Positions 53,412 to 61,982 of a stretch of DNA of 64,000 bases are shown here, piece after piece. The position numbers and the translations under genes were made by a program. Source of the stretch: an uncultured Dehalococcoidia bacterium (GTDB lineage Bacteria; Chloroflexota; Dehalococcoidia; Lucifugimonadales; CAJWUJ01); contig CAJWUJ010000002.1 in assembly GCA_913047625.1 (NCBI GenBank), positions 98,175-162,174 on the forward strand, in the 5' to 3' direction. The first letter of the stretch is position 1, and each line of letters opens with the position of its first letter. The notes beneath the pieces were generated by a model, which was given only the letters and a program-made list of their open reading frames with translations, was not told where the DNA came from and did no database searches.

Positions 53412-53720
53412 CTATTTTCCGCTAACGGTTTGATTAAACCAGCTGAGGAATGGGACATTAACCTTATCTACTGGTATTTGCCCGATAAAATTGGCATACG
53501 TTATATGACTTTCCATTATGCGAACAATGGAGTCGAAGAGGTCTTCCTTGGTCTTTACAAGAAGAACTGTTTCAGGTTCAGTGGTTATTTCTCCTTCCCA
53601 TATATAGGAGCACGTTATAGGGAAGAAGTTTACACAGTTAGTCAGCTTTCTCTCCAAAAGGATTTTAGCAAGGCTTTCAGCTTCTTTCGAAGTGTTAAGC
53701 GTAATATATATCATTATCAT
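53412..53720 (-). CDS. cutA: CutA1 family protein
   Basis: A small trimeric ferredoxin-like protein often linked to divalent metal tolerance, though the mechanism is unclear. The 102 residues contain the family core NCVNFFPITCSYIWEGEI, then LLVKTKEDLFDSI and a late VPFLSWF. Two nearby ATGs (53720 and 53714) are both possible starts; no ribosome site. Single gene. Confidence 0.93.
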   Translation of the reverse strand: MIMIYITLNTSKEAESLAKILLERKLTNCVNFFPITCSYIWEGEITTEPETVLLVKTKEDLFDSIVRIMESHITYANFIGQIPVDKVNVPFLSWFNQTVSGK

Positions 53721-53877
53721 TGGTTAGCAAGTACTATTAGCTACAGGTAGCACATCCAGAGAGTTTTAGTAAAAGGTACATACTACGATAACGAAGCCTT
53801 ATACCCAACAAAAGCCTCATGCTTTTAATTGATTGGCATGTAATTTTATTAAAAACTTGACTAGGTAATGTATTGTC

Positions 53878-54618
53878 TTATGCAGCTACTGGAATCCGAA
53901 TTTCTTCTAGTAGAGAACCGAATCCGTGAATGGGTTCGTTGACCCCAATTGTTCTTAGCGCCGCCCAAATGGTTACTTGATTTGAAGTAAACACAGGTTT
54001 TTTGAGTTGTTTTTCCACTCTGGCTACCGCTTCAAGAGCTCTCCAGTTTGTGCATGACAGGAACATAGCATCTGCTTCGTCGTTAAAGTTATTCAGAGCA
54101 AATTCCACTATATCATCAGGTTGTTCTGAGCCTATCTCCGTATTTACTGTTAATTGACGACCTGCGACATTCAATACGTCAAAGTCGTATCCTTCTAAAA
54201 ATGCTCGGAGGCTTGCATTTACTGGGTCTTTATATGGTGTTGCGACAGATACTTTTTTAATCCCATGATTCTTCAATACTTCAACCATCGCAGATGAAGT
54301 GGCTACTGAAGGAATACCACCTGAAGCCTCTGTTATCATTCGTAACAATTCTTTATCCCATCCTGGTCCGTTTAGGAAGCTTCCACCTGTACATCCGTAT
54401 GCGATAACTCCTACTTTTGCGGTTCCCACCTGCCTTGATGCCATTTCTATGTCATCGTTCATCGCATTTAATTTGTCCAGTTCTCCTGTTACCAGCATCA
54501 TTCTTCCGGAATGGTATGAGATATCTACATTCGCAGGACCTACGAGCTGGAAGTCTCTTTCCAGAGTAGTATTGGATGACGGGAGAACGATACCTATTGT
54601 CTTTCTTGAGCTACTCAT
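53878..54618 (-). CDS. Asp/Glu racemase superfamily protein, maleate isomerase / arylmalonate decarboxylase type
   Basis: A 246-residue protein with two catalytic cysteines at the positions expected for maleate cis-trans isomerase: AYGCTGGS and FLSCTNWRALE. The N-terminal GIVLPSSNTTLERDF is typical of that group. It may isomerise maleate to fumarate or act on a related malonate. The ORF track adds 25 residues upstream, but CAGGAGGTC directly precedes the ATG at 54618, which fits the family N-terminus. Divergent from the PLP enzyme. Confidence 0.88.
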   Translation of the reverse strand: MSSSRKTIGIVLPSSNTTLERDFQLVGPANVDISYHSGRMMLVTGELDKLNAMNDDIEMASRQVGTAKVGVIAYGCTGGSFLNGPGWDKELLRMITEASGGIPSVATSSAMVEVLKNHGIKKVSVATPYKDPVNASLRAFLEGYDFDVLNVAGRQLTVNTEIGSEQPDDIVEFALNNFNDEADAMFLSCTNWRALEAVARVEKQLKKPVFTSNQVTIWAALRTIGVNEPIHGFGSLLEEIRIPVAA

Positions 54619-54809
54619 TATGACCTCCTGAACTGAGTTCTCGATAACCAGAAAATTTATCCACATAGGATATTTTGGCATTGTACGAAACATTTAGTAT
54701 TCTGTGAAGATAGTATTTAAATCGATGCTGTCATCATAGAAATTCACGAAAATCGTACTTGCCTGGGTGGGATATTAGAATGTTGCAAAAGGGGGACTTA
54801 AATTAAATC

Positions 54810-55751
54810 ATGGGTAATATTTTGGCACATCAATCTTGGGTACCCACTCCTTTTTATAGAGCAATGTCGCTTAGTCAAAAACTTGGAATGGATTTGTGGT
54901 TGAAAAGAGAAGATTGTACTCCGGTTGGATCGTTTAAGTTGCGAGGAGCTCTACTGGCAGTAGAGAAGCACAAAGCACTTTTAAAAGAAAGAGGGCTATG
55001 TGTAGCTTCTGCGGGTAATTACGGGCTAGCTATGGCATTCGCAGTGTCCGTTTGGCAGTATGAGAATGTGGTGTTTGTACCGGAAAATGTAACTGAATCC
55101 AAAGAGAGTAGCATTAGAACTACGGGTGCCTACGTTATCAAAAAAGGTAGGGACTTTGATGAGTCCAAGCAGTATGCCAAAAGCTATGCTCAAGAAACAG
55201 GGATGATTTACTGGGAGGATGGTGTGTTACCTGAAATGGCACTTGGTTCGGGTACCATAGCCCAAGAAATTATCAACGTTTCTTCCTCTTGGGACACTAT
55301 TTTGGTGCCCCTTGGTAACGGTTCGCTGATTAAAGGTATCGCGCTTGAAATGCGAAAAATTCTTCCTAAAATCCGTATTATCGGCTTAGTTCCCTCAGGA
55401 TCACCTTCTATGTGGGAGGCTTTCCATGAGGGCCAAGGGACTGCAGAAGCTGAAACCCAAACAATTGCTGATGGACTATCGGTGCGAATCCCGATCCAGA
55501 AAATTACTGACGAGATAAAAGGACTTATGGATGACGTATGGCTTGTTCCTGAAAAAATGCTTGTTCCGGCAGTTAGAACATTCTTAGATACCGAGAGAAT
55601 CTTGGTCGAACCCTCCGCGGCTATAACTCTTGCAGGTATTGTAAATAATATTTCAAGTTTATCCGGTGAAAAGATTGCTACTATAGTGACAGGATGTCAT
55701 GTCCAGACAAAAGTACTGCAAGATGCCCTTTTGGGGTCTAGCCTTTTGTAA
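54810..55751 (+). CDS. PLP-dependent fold-type II enzyme (threonine/serine dehydratase-like)
   Basis: A 313-residue enzyme of the tryptophan-synthase-beta fold. The Schiff-base lysine is in SFKLRGAL, the substrate/phosphate loop in SAGNYGLAMA and the PLP glycine loop in PLGNGSL. It has no ACT regulatory domain, so it resembles catabolic threonine/serine dehydratases or serine racemases. The product of such eliminations is an enamine, which RidA proteins hydrolyse. It is followed after 49 bases by an MFS gene on the same strand. Confidence 0.9.
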   Translation: MGNILAHQSWVPTPFYRAMSLSQKLGMDLWLKREDCTPVGSFKLRGALLAVEKHKALLKERGLCVASAGNYGLAMAFAVSVWQYENVVFVPENVTESKESSIRTTGAYVIKKGRDFDESKQYAKSYAQETGMIYWEDGVLPEMALGSGTIAQEIINVSSSWDTILVPLGNGSLIKGIALEMRKILPKIRIIGLVPSGSPSMWEAFHEGQGTAEAETQTIADGLSVRIPIQKITDEIKGLMDDVWLVPEKMLVPAVRTFLDTERILVEPSAAITLAGIVNNISSLSGEKIATIVTGCHVQTKVLQDALLGSSLL

Positions 55752-55786
55752 ATAGCCACGTTGTATAGCCAAATTTATTGCAAGAG

Positions 55787-55792
55787 TATAAG
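55787..55792 (+). promoter_or_regulatory. -10 element before the MFS gene, leaderless geometry
   Basis: TATAAG ends 8 bases before the ATG at 55801, the same distance as in front of AtuA, and there is no ribosome site between. The -35 region is weak (TTGTAT at 20 bases). Confidence 0.3.
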
Positions 55793-55800
55793 TGTAATCC

Positions 55801-57024
55801 ATGAAAAACGATCTAAGTTTGCTTTTCGGAATGACTACAGTCCTGTGTCTTTCCGTATTGCCATTTTCAAGCTATGTTGGTGCGTTGCCTTTAATCCAAG
55901 AGGAATGGAATCTTACCAATAGTGAAGCAGGTCTTTTGTTTTCTATGTCGATGATCGGATACCTTTTGGCCTCACTAATTCTTATGCCACTAACAGATCG
56001 CATTGGATCGGTACGCATAATCATGGGTTCGATGATTATATCTTCGGTGGCGCATATATTATTTCCTTTCATTGCGTATGGTCTGGTATCGGGATTAGTC
56101 TTACGGTTTTTGATCGGGGCTGGATTGGTCGGAATATATATGCCAGGAGCTCGGCTTGTAGTAGCGCGTTTTGCAGGCAAAATGGGTGGAACAGCAATGG
56201 GCTTGTACGTTGCTGGATTTTATTTCGGCACAAATATTTCCTTGACTCTTATCGGAGTGTTGATTTCCCCTCTAGGATGGAGATCAGCTTATTTTTGTGT
56301 GGCGATGAGTTGTGTTGTAGCTACACCCATAGCTTTTTTTGTCATTAGGCGTATGGGCGTTGATTCTGTAAAGTCTAGTACTGGAATTATAAACTTGAGT
56401 GTTTTGAAAAACCCACTTACTCGTTTGTTCACTTTGTCATACACGTGTCACGCATGGGATCTATATACCCTGAGAGTTTGGGGCCCTCCTTTTATGACTT
56501 TTATCCTACTGCAGCAAGGGCACAGTTTAATTCAAGCGACTGCTTCTGCATCTACACTTTTGGGAATGCTGTTTTCCTTAGGGTGTGTTGCTCCTGTAAT
56601 TGGAGGTACTTTATCGGATAGATTAGGGAGAGCGCAGACTGCATTTTTAGTTGTTGCAGCAGGTACGTTATGTGCATTAGGTTTAGGATGGCTGTATAGC
56701 CTCCCTATAGCCTTTTTTGTGGTACTCATTAGTTTATATGGATTTCTAACTGGTGCTGATTCCGCAGTTTATTCCACAGCCATTATTGAAACGGCAGACC
56801 AGGACAAAATAGGAGCTACTCTCGGTGTATATGCTTTTTCTGGAATGAGTGGTGGTGCCGTGGGCCCTTATTTATCAGGATTATTACTGGACCTTTTTAC
56901 GTCTCCCAGAAACTGGGTATTTGGATTTTCTGTGTCTGGAGTTGTGGGTATCGTTTCTTTGTTGTCTATGTATAAGGCAATCCAAATCAAAAAAAGTTGC
57001 AAATTGGATACTGCTAGTACATGA
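55801..57024 (+). CDS. MFS transporter (CynX/NimT or sugar-phosphate-like)
   Basis: A 407-residue carrier with about 12 helices; GALPLIQEEWNLTNSEAGLLFS and LTDRIGSVRIIMG (loop 2-3 motif) are visible, along with the second-half repeat GGTLSDRLGRAQTA. The substrate is uncertain. It follows the PLP enzyme, so an amino acid or derived keto acid is one possibility. Two tRNA genes on the opposite strand lie just after it. Confidence 0.9.
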   Translation: MKNDLSLLFGMTTVLCLSVLPFSSYVGALPLIQEEWNLTNSEAGLLFSMSMIGYLLASLILMPLTDRIGSVRIIMGSMIISSVAHILFPFIAYGLVSGLVLRFLIGAGLVGIYMPGARLVVARFAGKMGGTAMGLYVAGFYFGTNISLTLIGVLISPLGWRSAYFCVAMSCVVATPIAFFVIRRMGVDSVKSSTGIINLSVLKNPLTRLFTLSYTCHAWDLYTLRVWGPPFMTFILLQQGHSLIQATASASTLLGMLFSLGCVAPVIGGTLSDRLGRAQTAFLVVAAGTLCALGLGWLYSLPIAFFVVLISLYGFLTGADSAVYSTAIIETADQDKIGATLGVYAFSGMSGGAVGPYLSGLLLDLFTSPRNWVFGFSVSGVVGIVSLLSMYKAIQIKKSCKLDTAST

Positions 57025-57044
57025 TGCATCGAGTAGTGCAATTT

Positions 57045-57120
57045 TGGAGGCGACGGGGAGATTCGAACTCCCGAATAAAGGTTTTGCAGACCTCCGCCTT
57101 AACCACTTGGCTACGTCGCC
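57045..57120 (-). tRNA. tRNA-Cys (GCA)
   Basis: Reverse complement GGCGACG...CGTCGCC forms the 7-bp acceptor stem, the anticodon loop is CTGCAAA (GCA), the T-arm has GTTCGAATC, and U73 plus an encoded CCA end the gene. All arms pair properly. Confidence 0.97.
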
Positions 57121-57143
57121 CCATATTCATTGATGCTAGTCTA

Positions 57144-57230
57144 TGGTGCCGAGGAGGAGACTTGAACTCCTACGGACTTTCGTCCACGGCCCCCTCAAGA
57201 CCGCGTGTCTACCGATTCCACCACCTCGGC
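57144..57230 (-). tRNA. tRNA-Leu (GAG)
   Basis: An 87-base class II tRNA. The acceptor stem GCCGAGG pairs with CCTCGGC, the anticodon loop reads TCTTGAGG with anticodon GAG, there is a long variable arm (GGACGAAAGTCC), the T-arm has GTTCAAGTC, and CCA is encoded. It lies 23 bases upstream of tRNA-Cys on the same strand, so the two are probably one transcript. Confidence 0.97.
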
Positions 57231-57338
57231 TTGTGATGCTCTTTAGCAGAGAGTACACAGGTTTCCAGATTTTTTTGACTACGTCATTATCTTGGTGCTG
57301 TTAATTACTGTCAATCCAAGTTATAAATGGGTTGGATT

Positions 57339-58235
57339 CTAATCCGAGTAATGATCCCACCACCATCTAGCAATATCACTTCTTCGAGCAAACCATACCT
57401 GAGGAAAACCTTTCGCATATTTAATGAAGTCTTCTAGTATTCTAGCCCTTCCTGGTCTTCCTGAAACTCTGCAATGAATTCCAACCGACATCATTTTTGG
57501 ATTGGTCGTTCCTTCCTCATAGAGTTGATCGAACGTATCTACTAGGCCTTTATAATGATCTGTTGAACTGCCTCCTCCCCTGTATAAACGTGCGTCATTA
57601 GTATCCCAACTATAAGGAACGATTAGGAGTTTTTGGTTGTTTATCAATGTGAAATAAGGAATATCATCATTGTAAGAGTTGCTGTCATAAAGAAACTGTC
57701 CATGTTCTGCTACCAGTTCACGTGTATTGGTGCTAGGCGCGTAGCGATTGTGCCATCCAAGTGGTTTTTGTCCAGACATTATTTCTATAGATTTGCAAGC
57801 TCTCTGCATGTCTTCCCACTCAGTAGCTCTATCCATTTCAAATGCCTGAATCCATCTATAACCATGTCCGCAAATGTCATGACCTCCAGATGTAATAGCA
57901 GGTCCTGCCTCTGGGTTGCATTCCAAAGCCATGCCGCAGCAAAAAAAAGTCCCTGGAACATTTTGTTTCTCAAGAATAGATAAGATTCTCCAGAAACCGG
58001 TTCTACTTCCGTATTCAAATAGAGATTCGTTTACTAGATCTCGTCGATCCATGGGTACTGGAGAAGTGACTTCATTAGTGGGCTCTCTATGCTTATCTCC
58101 TTGGAGAAGAGAATATTCTGAGCCTTCCTCGTAAGCGATAGCTAGGTTTATGGCTATACGAGCCTTATGTGGCCACTCTATCGCAGGTGCACGTTTCCCG
58201 TACCCTACGAAATCTCTCTGAGGATTCATCATCAA
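57339..58235 (-). CDS. Polysaccharide deacetylase family protein, PuuE-allantoinase type
   Basis: A NodB-fold hydrolase of 298 residues. It begins DFVGYGKRAPAIEWPHKARIAINLAIAYEEGSE, the signature of the PuuE group (metal-independent allantoinase and relatives), and has FFCCGMALECNP, GHDICGHGYRW and GWHNRYAPS. PuuE converts allantoin to allantoate in purine use; whether this one does so is unproved since no other ureide genes are here. Three successive ATGs mark the start, with GGGAG upstream. Confidence 0.88.
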   Translation of the reverse strand: MMMNPQRDFVGYGKRAPAIEWPHKARIAINLAIAYEEGSEYSLLQGDKHREPTNEVTSPVPMDRRDLVNESLFEYGSRTGFWRILSILEKQNVPGTFFCCGMALECNPEAGPAITSGGHDICGHGYRWIQAFEMDRATEWEDMQRACKSIEIMSGQKPLGWHNRYAPSTNTRELVAEHGQFLYDSNSYNDDIPYFTLINNQKLLIVPYSWDTNDARLYRGGGSSTDHYKGLVDTFDQLYEEGTTNPKMMSVGIHCRVSGRPGRARILEDFIKYAKGFPQVWFARRSDIARWWWDHYSD

Positions 58236-58354
58236 CTCCCAAGGATCAAATATAAGAATTTAAATTCTTTGTTATGTTATTATTAAGCGATCTTGCAGGT
58301 CAGTTAAGAATCAACCTGTAAAAGACATAATATCGTTAACGGGGGAGGGTATCA

Positions 58355-58732
58355 ATGCAACGTTTTAAACTAGAAGATGTAGAACTAACAGATCCAAAAG
58401 TGGTTGAGCCTCCAGGAACTCTATTTACGGGTCGGATTGGTCGTCAGAAGGTCTTGATTCCAGGTTCGTCAGCTAATTTTGTTATGAATATTATTCACTT
58501 CGATGTAGGAGTGCGTAACAAATTTCACATACACAGTACAGATCAAATATTGATTGTAACTGATGGACAGGGATATGTTGTTAATGAGTCAGAAACAATC
58601 GAAGTATCTCAAGGCGACATAATTTTTATTCCTGAGGGTGAAGTACATTGGCATGGTGCGCAGGAAGATTCGTCATTTGCTCATATTTCGCTTCAAGCTG
58701 CAGGGTGCAAAACTTCCCAAATTGAAGAGTAA
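58355..58732 (+). CDS. Cupin-domain protein
   Basis: A 125-residue single-domain cupin. The two cupin motifs are visible: HFDVGVRNKFHIHSTDQILIV (HxH...) and GDIIFIPEGEVHWHGA (final His). It probably binds a metal and a small ligand; enzymatic role unknown. GGGAGG precedes the ATG. It lies upstream of DUF1445 but that gene has its own candidate promoter. Confidence 0.88.
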   Translation: MQRFKLEDVELTDPKVVEPPGTLFTGRIGRQKVLIPGSSANFVMNIIHFDVGVRNKFHIHSTDQILIVTDGQGYVVNESETIEVSQGDIIFIPEGEVHWHGAQEDSSFAHISLQAAGCKTSQIEE

Positions 58733-58774
58733 TTTTAGTCGATCAATGAGTGCAATACTTTACCTATCATATTC

Positions 58775-58817
58775 TTGACAGATACTGGATATCGAACTAA
58801 CGTACGTTCTAGAGTTC
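58775..58817 (+). promoter_or_regulatory. Candidate promoter with palindromic operator before DUF1445
   Basis: A consensus TTGACA lies 17 bases before TAACGT. The weak -10 overlaps a perfect 10-bp palindrome AACGTACGTT, itself flanked by GAACT and AGTTC. The arrangement suggests a repressor site over the promoter. This is a reading of sequence only. Confidence 0.35.
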
Positions 58818-58848
58818 AGGTTTCATTCAACTGAAGGAGGATGTCAAT

Positions 58849-59646
58849 ATGGTTTTAACCGCTAGTGAAGTCTCTGTAGTGCCCAGTGAAGCTCGAATGC
58901 TTTTTCGGAAGGGTGAGTGGACAGATCACACCGGTGGTCTATGTCTCGGATTCGCCCAAGCGAATTTGGCGATAGTTCCAAAAGACGTAGCTTTTGATTT
59001 CCTTTTATTTTGCCAGCGCAACCCGAAACCTTGCCCGTTATTGGAGGTATTGGATCCTGGAGATCCTACTATTCGCACAATGGCTGATAATGCAGATGTG
59101 AGAACCGATTTACCCCAATATAGGGTCTATGTTAAGGGTGAATTAGTGGATGAACCAACCGATATTTTAGAGTATTGGAAAGATGATCTAGTAGGTTTTT
59201 TGTTAGGGTGCAGCCATTCTTTTGAAGAAGCGTTAATGAATGGTGGGGTTCCAATGCGCCATATCGAATCAGGCTGTATGGTGTCTGCGTATGATTCCGC
59301 GATTGAATGTGCTTCCTCAGGGTCTTTTCGGGGCAATATGGTTGTAAGCGGAAGATCAATACCAGCAGATAAAGTAGCTAAAGCAGTTCAAATCACATCA
59401 AGATACCCAGGTGTCCATGGCTCTCCTGTGCATATTGGCGACCCTTCGGTAATAGGTGTGGACTTTTTACAACCCACATATGGTGCGCCACCGCAACCAG
59501 AAGAGGGAGATGTACCAGTTTTTTGGGCTTGTGGAGTTACTCCTCAACTCGTAGCACGCAATTCTAAAGTTGATTTGCTGATATCGCATGCCCCTGGAGC
59601 GATGTTTATCACTGATATTCCCAATGAACACCTTGCTTCACTGTGA
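58849..59646 (+). CDS. DUF1445 protein (YcsI family, D-glutamate cyclase N-domain homologue)
   Basis: A 265-residue protein of the DUF1445/YcsI family, annotated in databases as D-glutamate cyclase-like or putative hydro-lyase. Typical pieces are the GGLCLGFAQANLAIVP start, FLLGCSHSFEEAL, GSFRGNMVVSGR and the end FWACGVTPQ...SHAPGAMFITDIPN. In mammalian DGLUCY a DUF1445 domain precedes the DUF4392 domain; here the two are separate genes 26 kb apart. AAGGAGG precedes the ATG. The family's reaction in bacteria is not firmly established. Confidence 0.92.
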   Translation: MVLTASEVSVVPSEARMLFRKGEWTDHTGGLCLGFAQANLAIVPKDVAFDFLLFCQRNPKPCPLLEVLDPGDPTIRTMADNADVRTDLPQYRVYVKGELVDEPTDILEYWKDDLVGFLLGCSHSFEEALMNGGVPMRHIESGCMVSAYDSAIECASSGSFRGNMVVSGRSIPADKVAKAVQITSRYPGVHGSPVHIGDPSVIGVDFLQPTYGAPPQPEEGDVPVFWACGVTPQLVARNSKVDLLISHAPGAMFITDIPNEHLASL

Positions 59647-59695
59647 TTGATGGCATGTCTAGAACCACACTTGTAAGAACGTATAACGTCGGTTT

Positions 59696-60895
59696 TTAAT
59701 CAATCTTTTCGTGGAATAGTGCTATAGAGGCGGTGTATCCGTGGAGGTATGTGGTGTGTCCGACCGGGCCGATCTCGCCGTTGCAAAAGAAACCACTCAA
59801 AGGGATTGAGCCTATTATTTCTGTGAACATGCGACTGTCGTGTCCTTCTTCCCCATATAAGTAGGAACCCCTTCCAGTGCATTGAAACATCATGGCTGCT
59901 TTAGGATTTCCTGATACCGTTGGGGTTTTCGTATGCTTTACAAGCTGGGTACGAAGATCATTGGCTGAACTAACCGCATCACGAATATGGAATTGAACTA
60001 TTTGACCTTCTCTTATCAATTCACCGATTGCGAGGATACCTTTTTCAGGATCTGCTCCCATAATATTTCGGATCAAGAATTCCGTACTATCTTCTGGGTC
60101 TGAGTCAAAGACCGAGTCAGTTCCAATGCCAATGAGCAATTGGTTTCTGAAAAGACCTTGTTCATGGGATGAGAGTTTTTGATAGAGACCGTTTAGGTAA
60201 TCAAGAGGAGGTTCACCGTCAAGGCCGAGCAGGATATTTTCTTGGCATTTGGTAATTTGTTTCTGAGCACCAATGGGTCGGCAACCCTGAGCTACAACTG
60301 GCTCTACTTTTAAATTTCCTTCCAATGCCAGGCCGATTAAGCCTTGAGTATATACAGAAGCATTGGAGAAAAGGTAATTTGTTCCCGGTTGCGTCCCACC
60401 GCTTGTAAGTCCACCTATTTTTGCTGAACGAGGGAAAGCATAATCTATCCCAGCCAGAAACTGGTTGATGTGAGGGTAGAACGGTTCAGCAAGCAATATG
60501 AAATCAGGCTTTTCAAGATGAGTTATGCCTAGGAATTCCTTCCATGATTCTGGTGGGTCATCTGCGCTTGGGATTGCGTTGCCCGCCGTGTAAAAAGGAA
60601 CAATCGACACTGAAGGAAGAATTGCCGCCATTATTGTGACAGATGGTCTATTTTGGTATTCCTTACCACTACCCACAATTCCAGCTGCTGAGCAACCAAA
60701 GATGACAGATTCGGAGAAAGACTCTTTGAGAATATTAAGAACTGTATCTTTTTCTTCAGGGTAGTGGGCAGAAACAAAAATGACAATAAGAGATGGTTTC
60801 TGCTTAGGCTCAAGATTGTCATTAATGACGGTTATGCAATCTCGAATTGCTGTCTCAAGTTGAGGATCATCTGATGAGGAAGAAATCCATTTCAT
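59696..60895 (-). CDS. FIST-domain protein (FIST_N plus FIST_C)
   Basis: FIST domains are predicted ligand-binding sensor modules usually tied to signalling proteins; this 399-residue protein has FIST_N (GCSAAGIVGSGKEYQN region) and FIST_C (QFHIRDAVSSANDLR through GFFCNGEIGPVGHTTYLHGYT) without any attached output domain. Its ATG overlaps the stop of the upstream LLM oxidoreductase gene (ATGA), so the two are co-translated. The ligand is unknown; a small molecule linked to the oxidoreductase is a reasonable guess. Confidence 0.92.
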   Translation of the reverse strand: MKWISSSSDDPQLETAIRDCITVINDNLEPKQKPSLIVIFVSAHYPEEKDTVLNILKESFSESVIFGCSAAGIVGSGKEYQNRPSVTIMAAILPSVSIVPFYTAGNAIPSADDPPESWKEFLGITHLEKPDFILLAEPFYPHINQFLAGIDYAFPRSAKIGGLTSGGTQPGTNYLFSNASVYTQGLIGLALEGNLKVEPVVAQGCRPIGAQKQITKCQENILLGLDGEPPLDYLNGLYQKLSSHEQGLFRNQLLIGIGTDSVFDSDPEDSTEFLIRNIMGADPEKGILAIGELIREGQIVQFHIRDAVSSANDLRTQLVKHTKTPTVSGNPKAAMMFQCTGRGSYLYGEEGHDSRMFTEIIGSIPLSGFFCNGEIGPVGHTTYLHGYTASIALFHEKID

Positions 60896-61968
60896 TTCGG
60901 TCTACTCTCCTGTATCTGGTGGGATGATATTGTAGCGTCTGTGTTAGCTAGGCCAAAAGCATCTGCAATAAGCTCATAAGAACGAATTCTATCGGTAAAA
61001 GAGTGGCAAATCGTGACAATACCTACATCTAACGTACCGTATCTTTCAGCGGCTTCTAGGATTTTCTCTTTCACATAAGACGTATCACCGTCAATGTAGC
61101 TTGCTGTGAGCCGAGATACGTAGGTTTGTTCTGCCGGGGTCAGTGGATAGTTATTTGCCTCTTGAGGGTCAAGGAGTCCTGATGGACGACCACGGCTTTG
61201 AACAATTTTATTGATATTTCTGCTGGCACCCAAGAATTGAGCTTTTTCGTTAGTTTCTGCGCAAATAACCTGTAGAGAGACGTTGCATTTCGGTTCTGAC
61301 ATAATACCGGAGGGTTTGAACTCTTGCCGATATAACTCAGTTATTAGCGGACCGTAATCACCAGTAGTACCGAAGAAATCAGCAAAAGCAAAGGGCAATC
61401 CTAGAGATGCAGCAAGCTGAGCGCTGTAATTACTTGATCCAAGTAGCCAAATAGAAGGAATGGAATTTCTGGCGGGGCCAGGTTGTGCCTGCACCGTTGC
61501 AAAAGGATGGTCAGATTGCAAAGTGCCTGAGAGAAATCCTATGAGATCTAGTACTTGTTGAGGAAACATAGAAGCATCTTTTAATGGTTGTGGATATGCT
61601 AGCGCGGCTGCTGTTAACTGGTCACTACCAGGAGCTCTTCCTAATCCCAGATCGATTCTTCCTGGGAAGAAGGATTCAAGGATAGAAAACAATTCTGCGA
61701 CTTTTAAGGCAGAATAATGGGGCAACATGACACCTGCACTACCCACTCTTATTTTTTTAGTTTGTGCCGCTATTTGGGATATTAATAGTTCGGGTGCAGT
61801 TCCGGCAAATGAACCTGTATTATGGTGTTCAGCTACCCAATACCTACTGTAGCCAAGTTGTTCAGCACGCTTGGCCAGCTGGATGCTTTCTTGTAGTGCT
61901 TGTACTGCTGATTCGTTTTTTCTAACAGGACTTTGATCTACAATACTGAGAGTAAGTTCTTTGCTCAA
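60892..61968 (-). CDS. LLM-class flavin-dependent oxidoreductase (luciferase-like), copy 2
   Basis: A 358-residue luciferase-fold protein of the group with SIVDQSPVRKNESAVQALQES at the start and GYSRYWVAEHHNTGSFAGTAPELLI, GSAGVMLPHYSALKVAE and DLGLGRAPGSD. This group is often labelled MsnO8-type. The start is TTG with AAGGGAG four bases upstream. Translationally coupled to the FIST gene and preceded on the same strand by another LLM protein. Confidence 0.92.
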   Translation of the reverse strand: MSKELTLSIVDQSPVRKNESAVQALQESIQLAKRAEQLGYSRYWVAEHHNTGSFAGTAPELLISQIAAQTKKIRVGSAGVMLPHYSALKVAELFSILESFFPGRIDLGLGRAPGSDQLTAAALAYPQPLKDASMFPQQVLDLIGFLSGTLQSDHPFATVQAQPGPARNSIPSIWLLGSSNYSAQLAASLGLPFAFADFFGTTGDYGPLITELYRQEFKPSGIMSEPKCNVSLQVICAETNEKAQFLGASRNINKIVQSRGRPSGLLDPQEANNYPLTPAEQTYVSRLTASYIDGDTSYVKEKILEAAERYGTLDVGIVTICHSFTDRIRSYELIADAFGLANTDATISSHQIQESRPK

Positions 61969-61982
61969 GGCACTCCCTTTAC

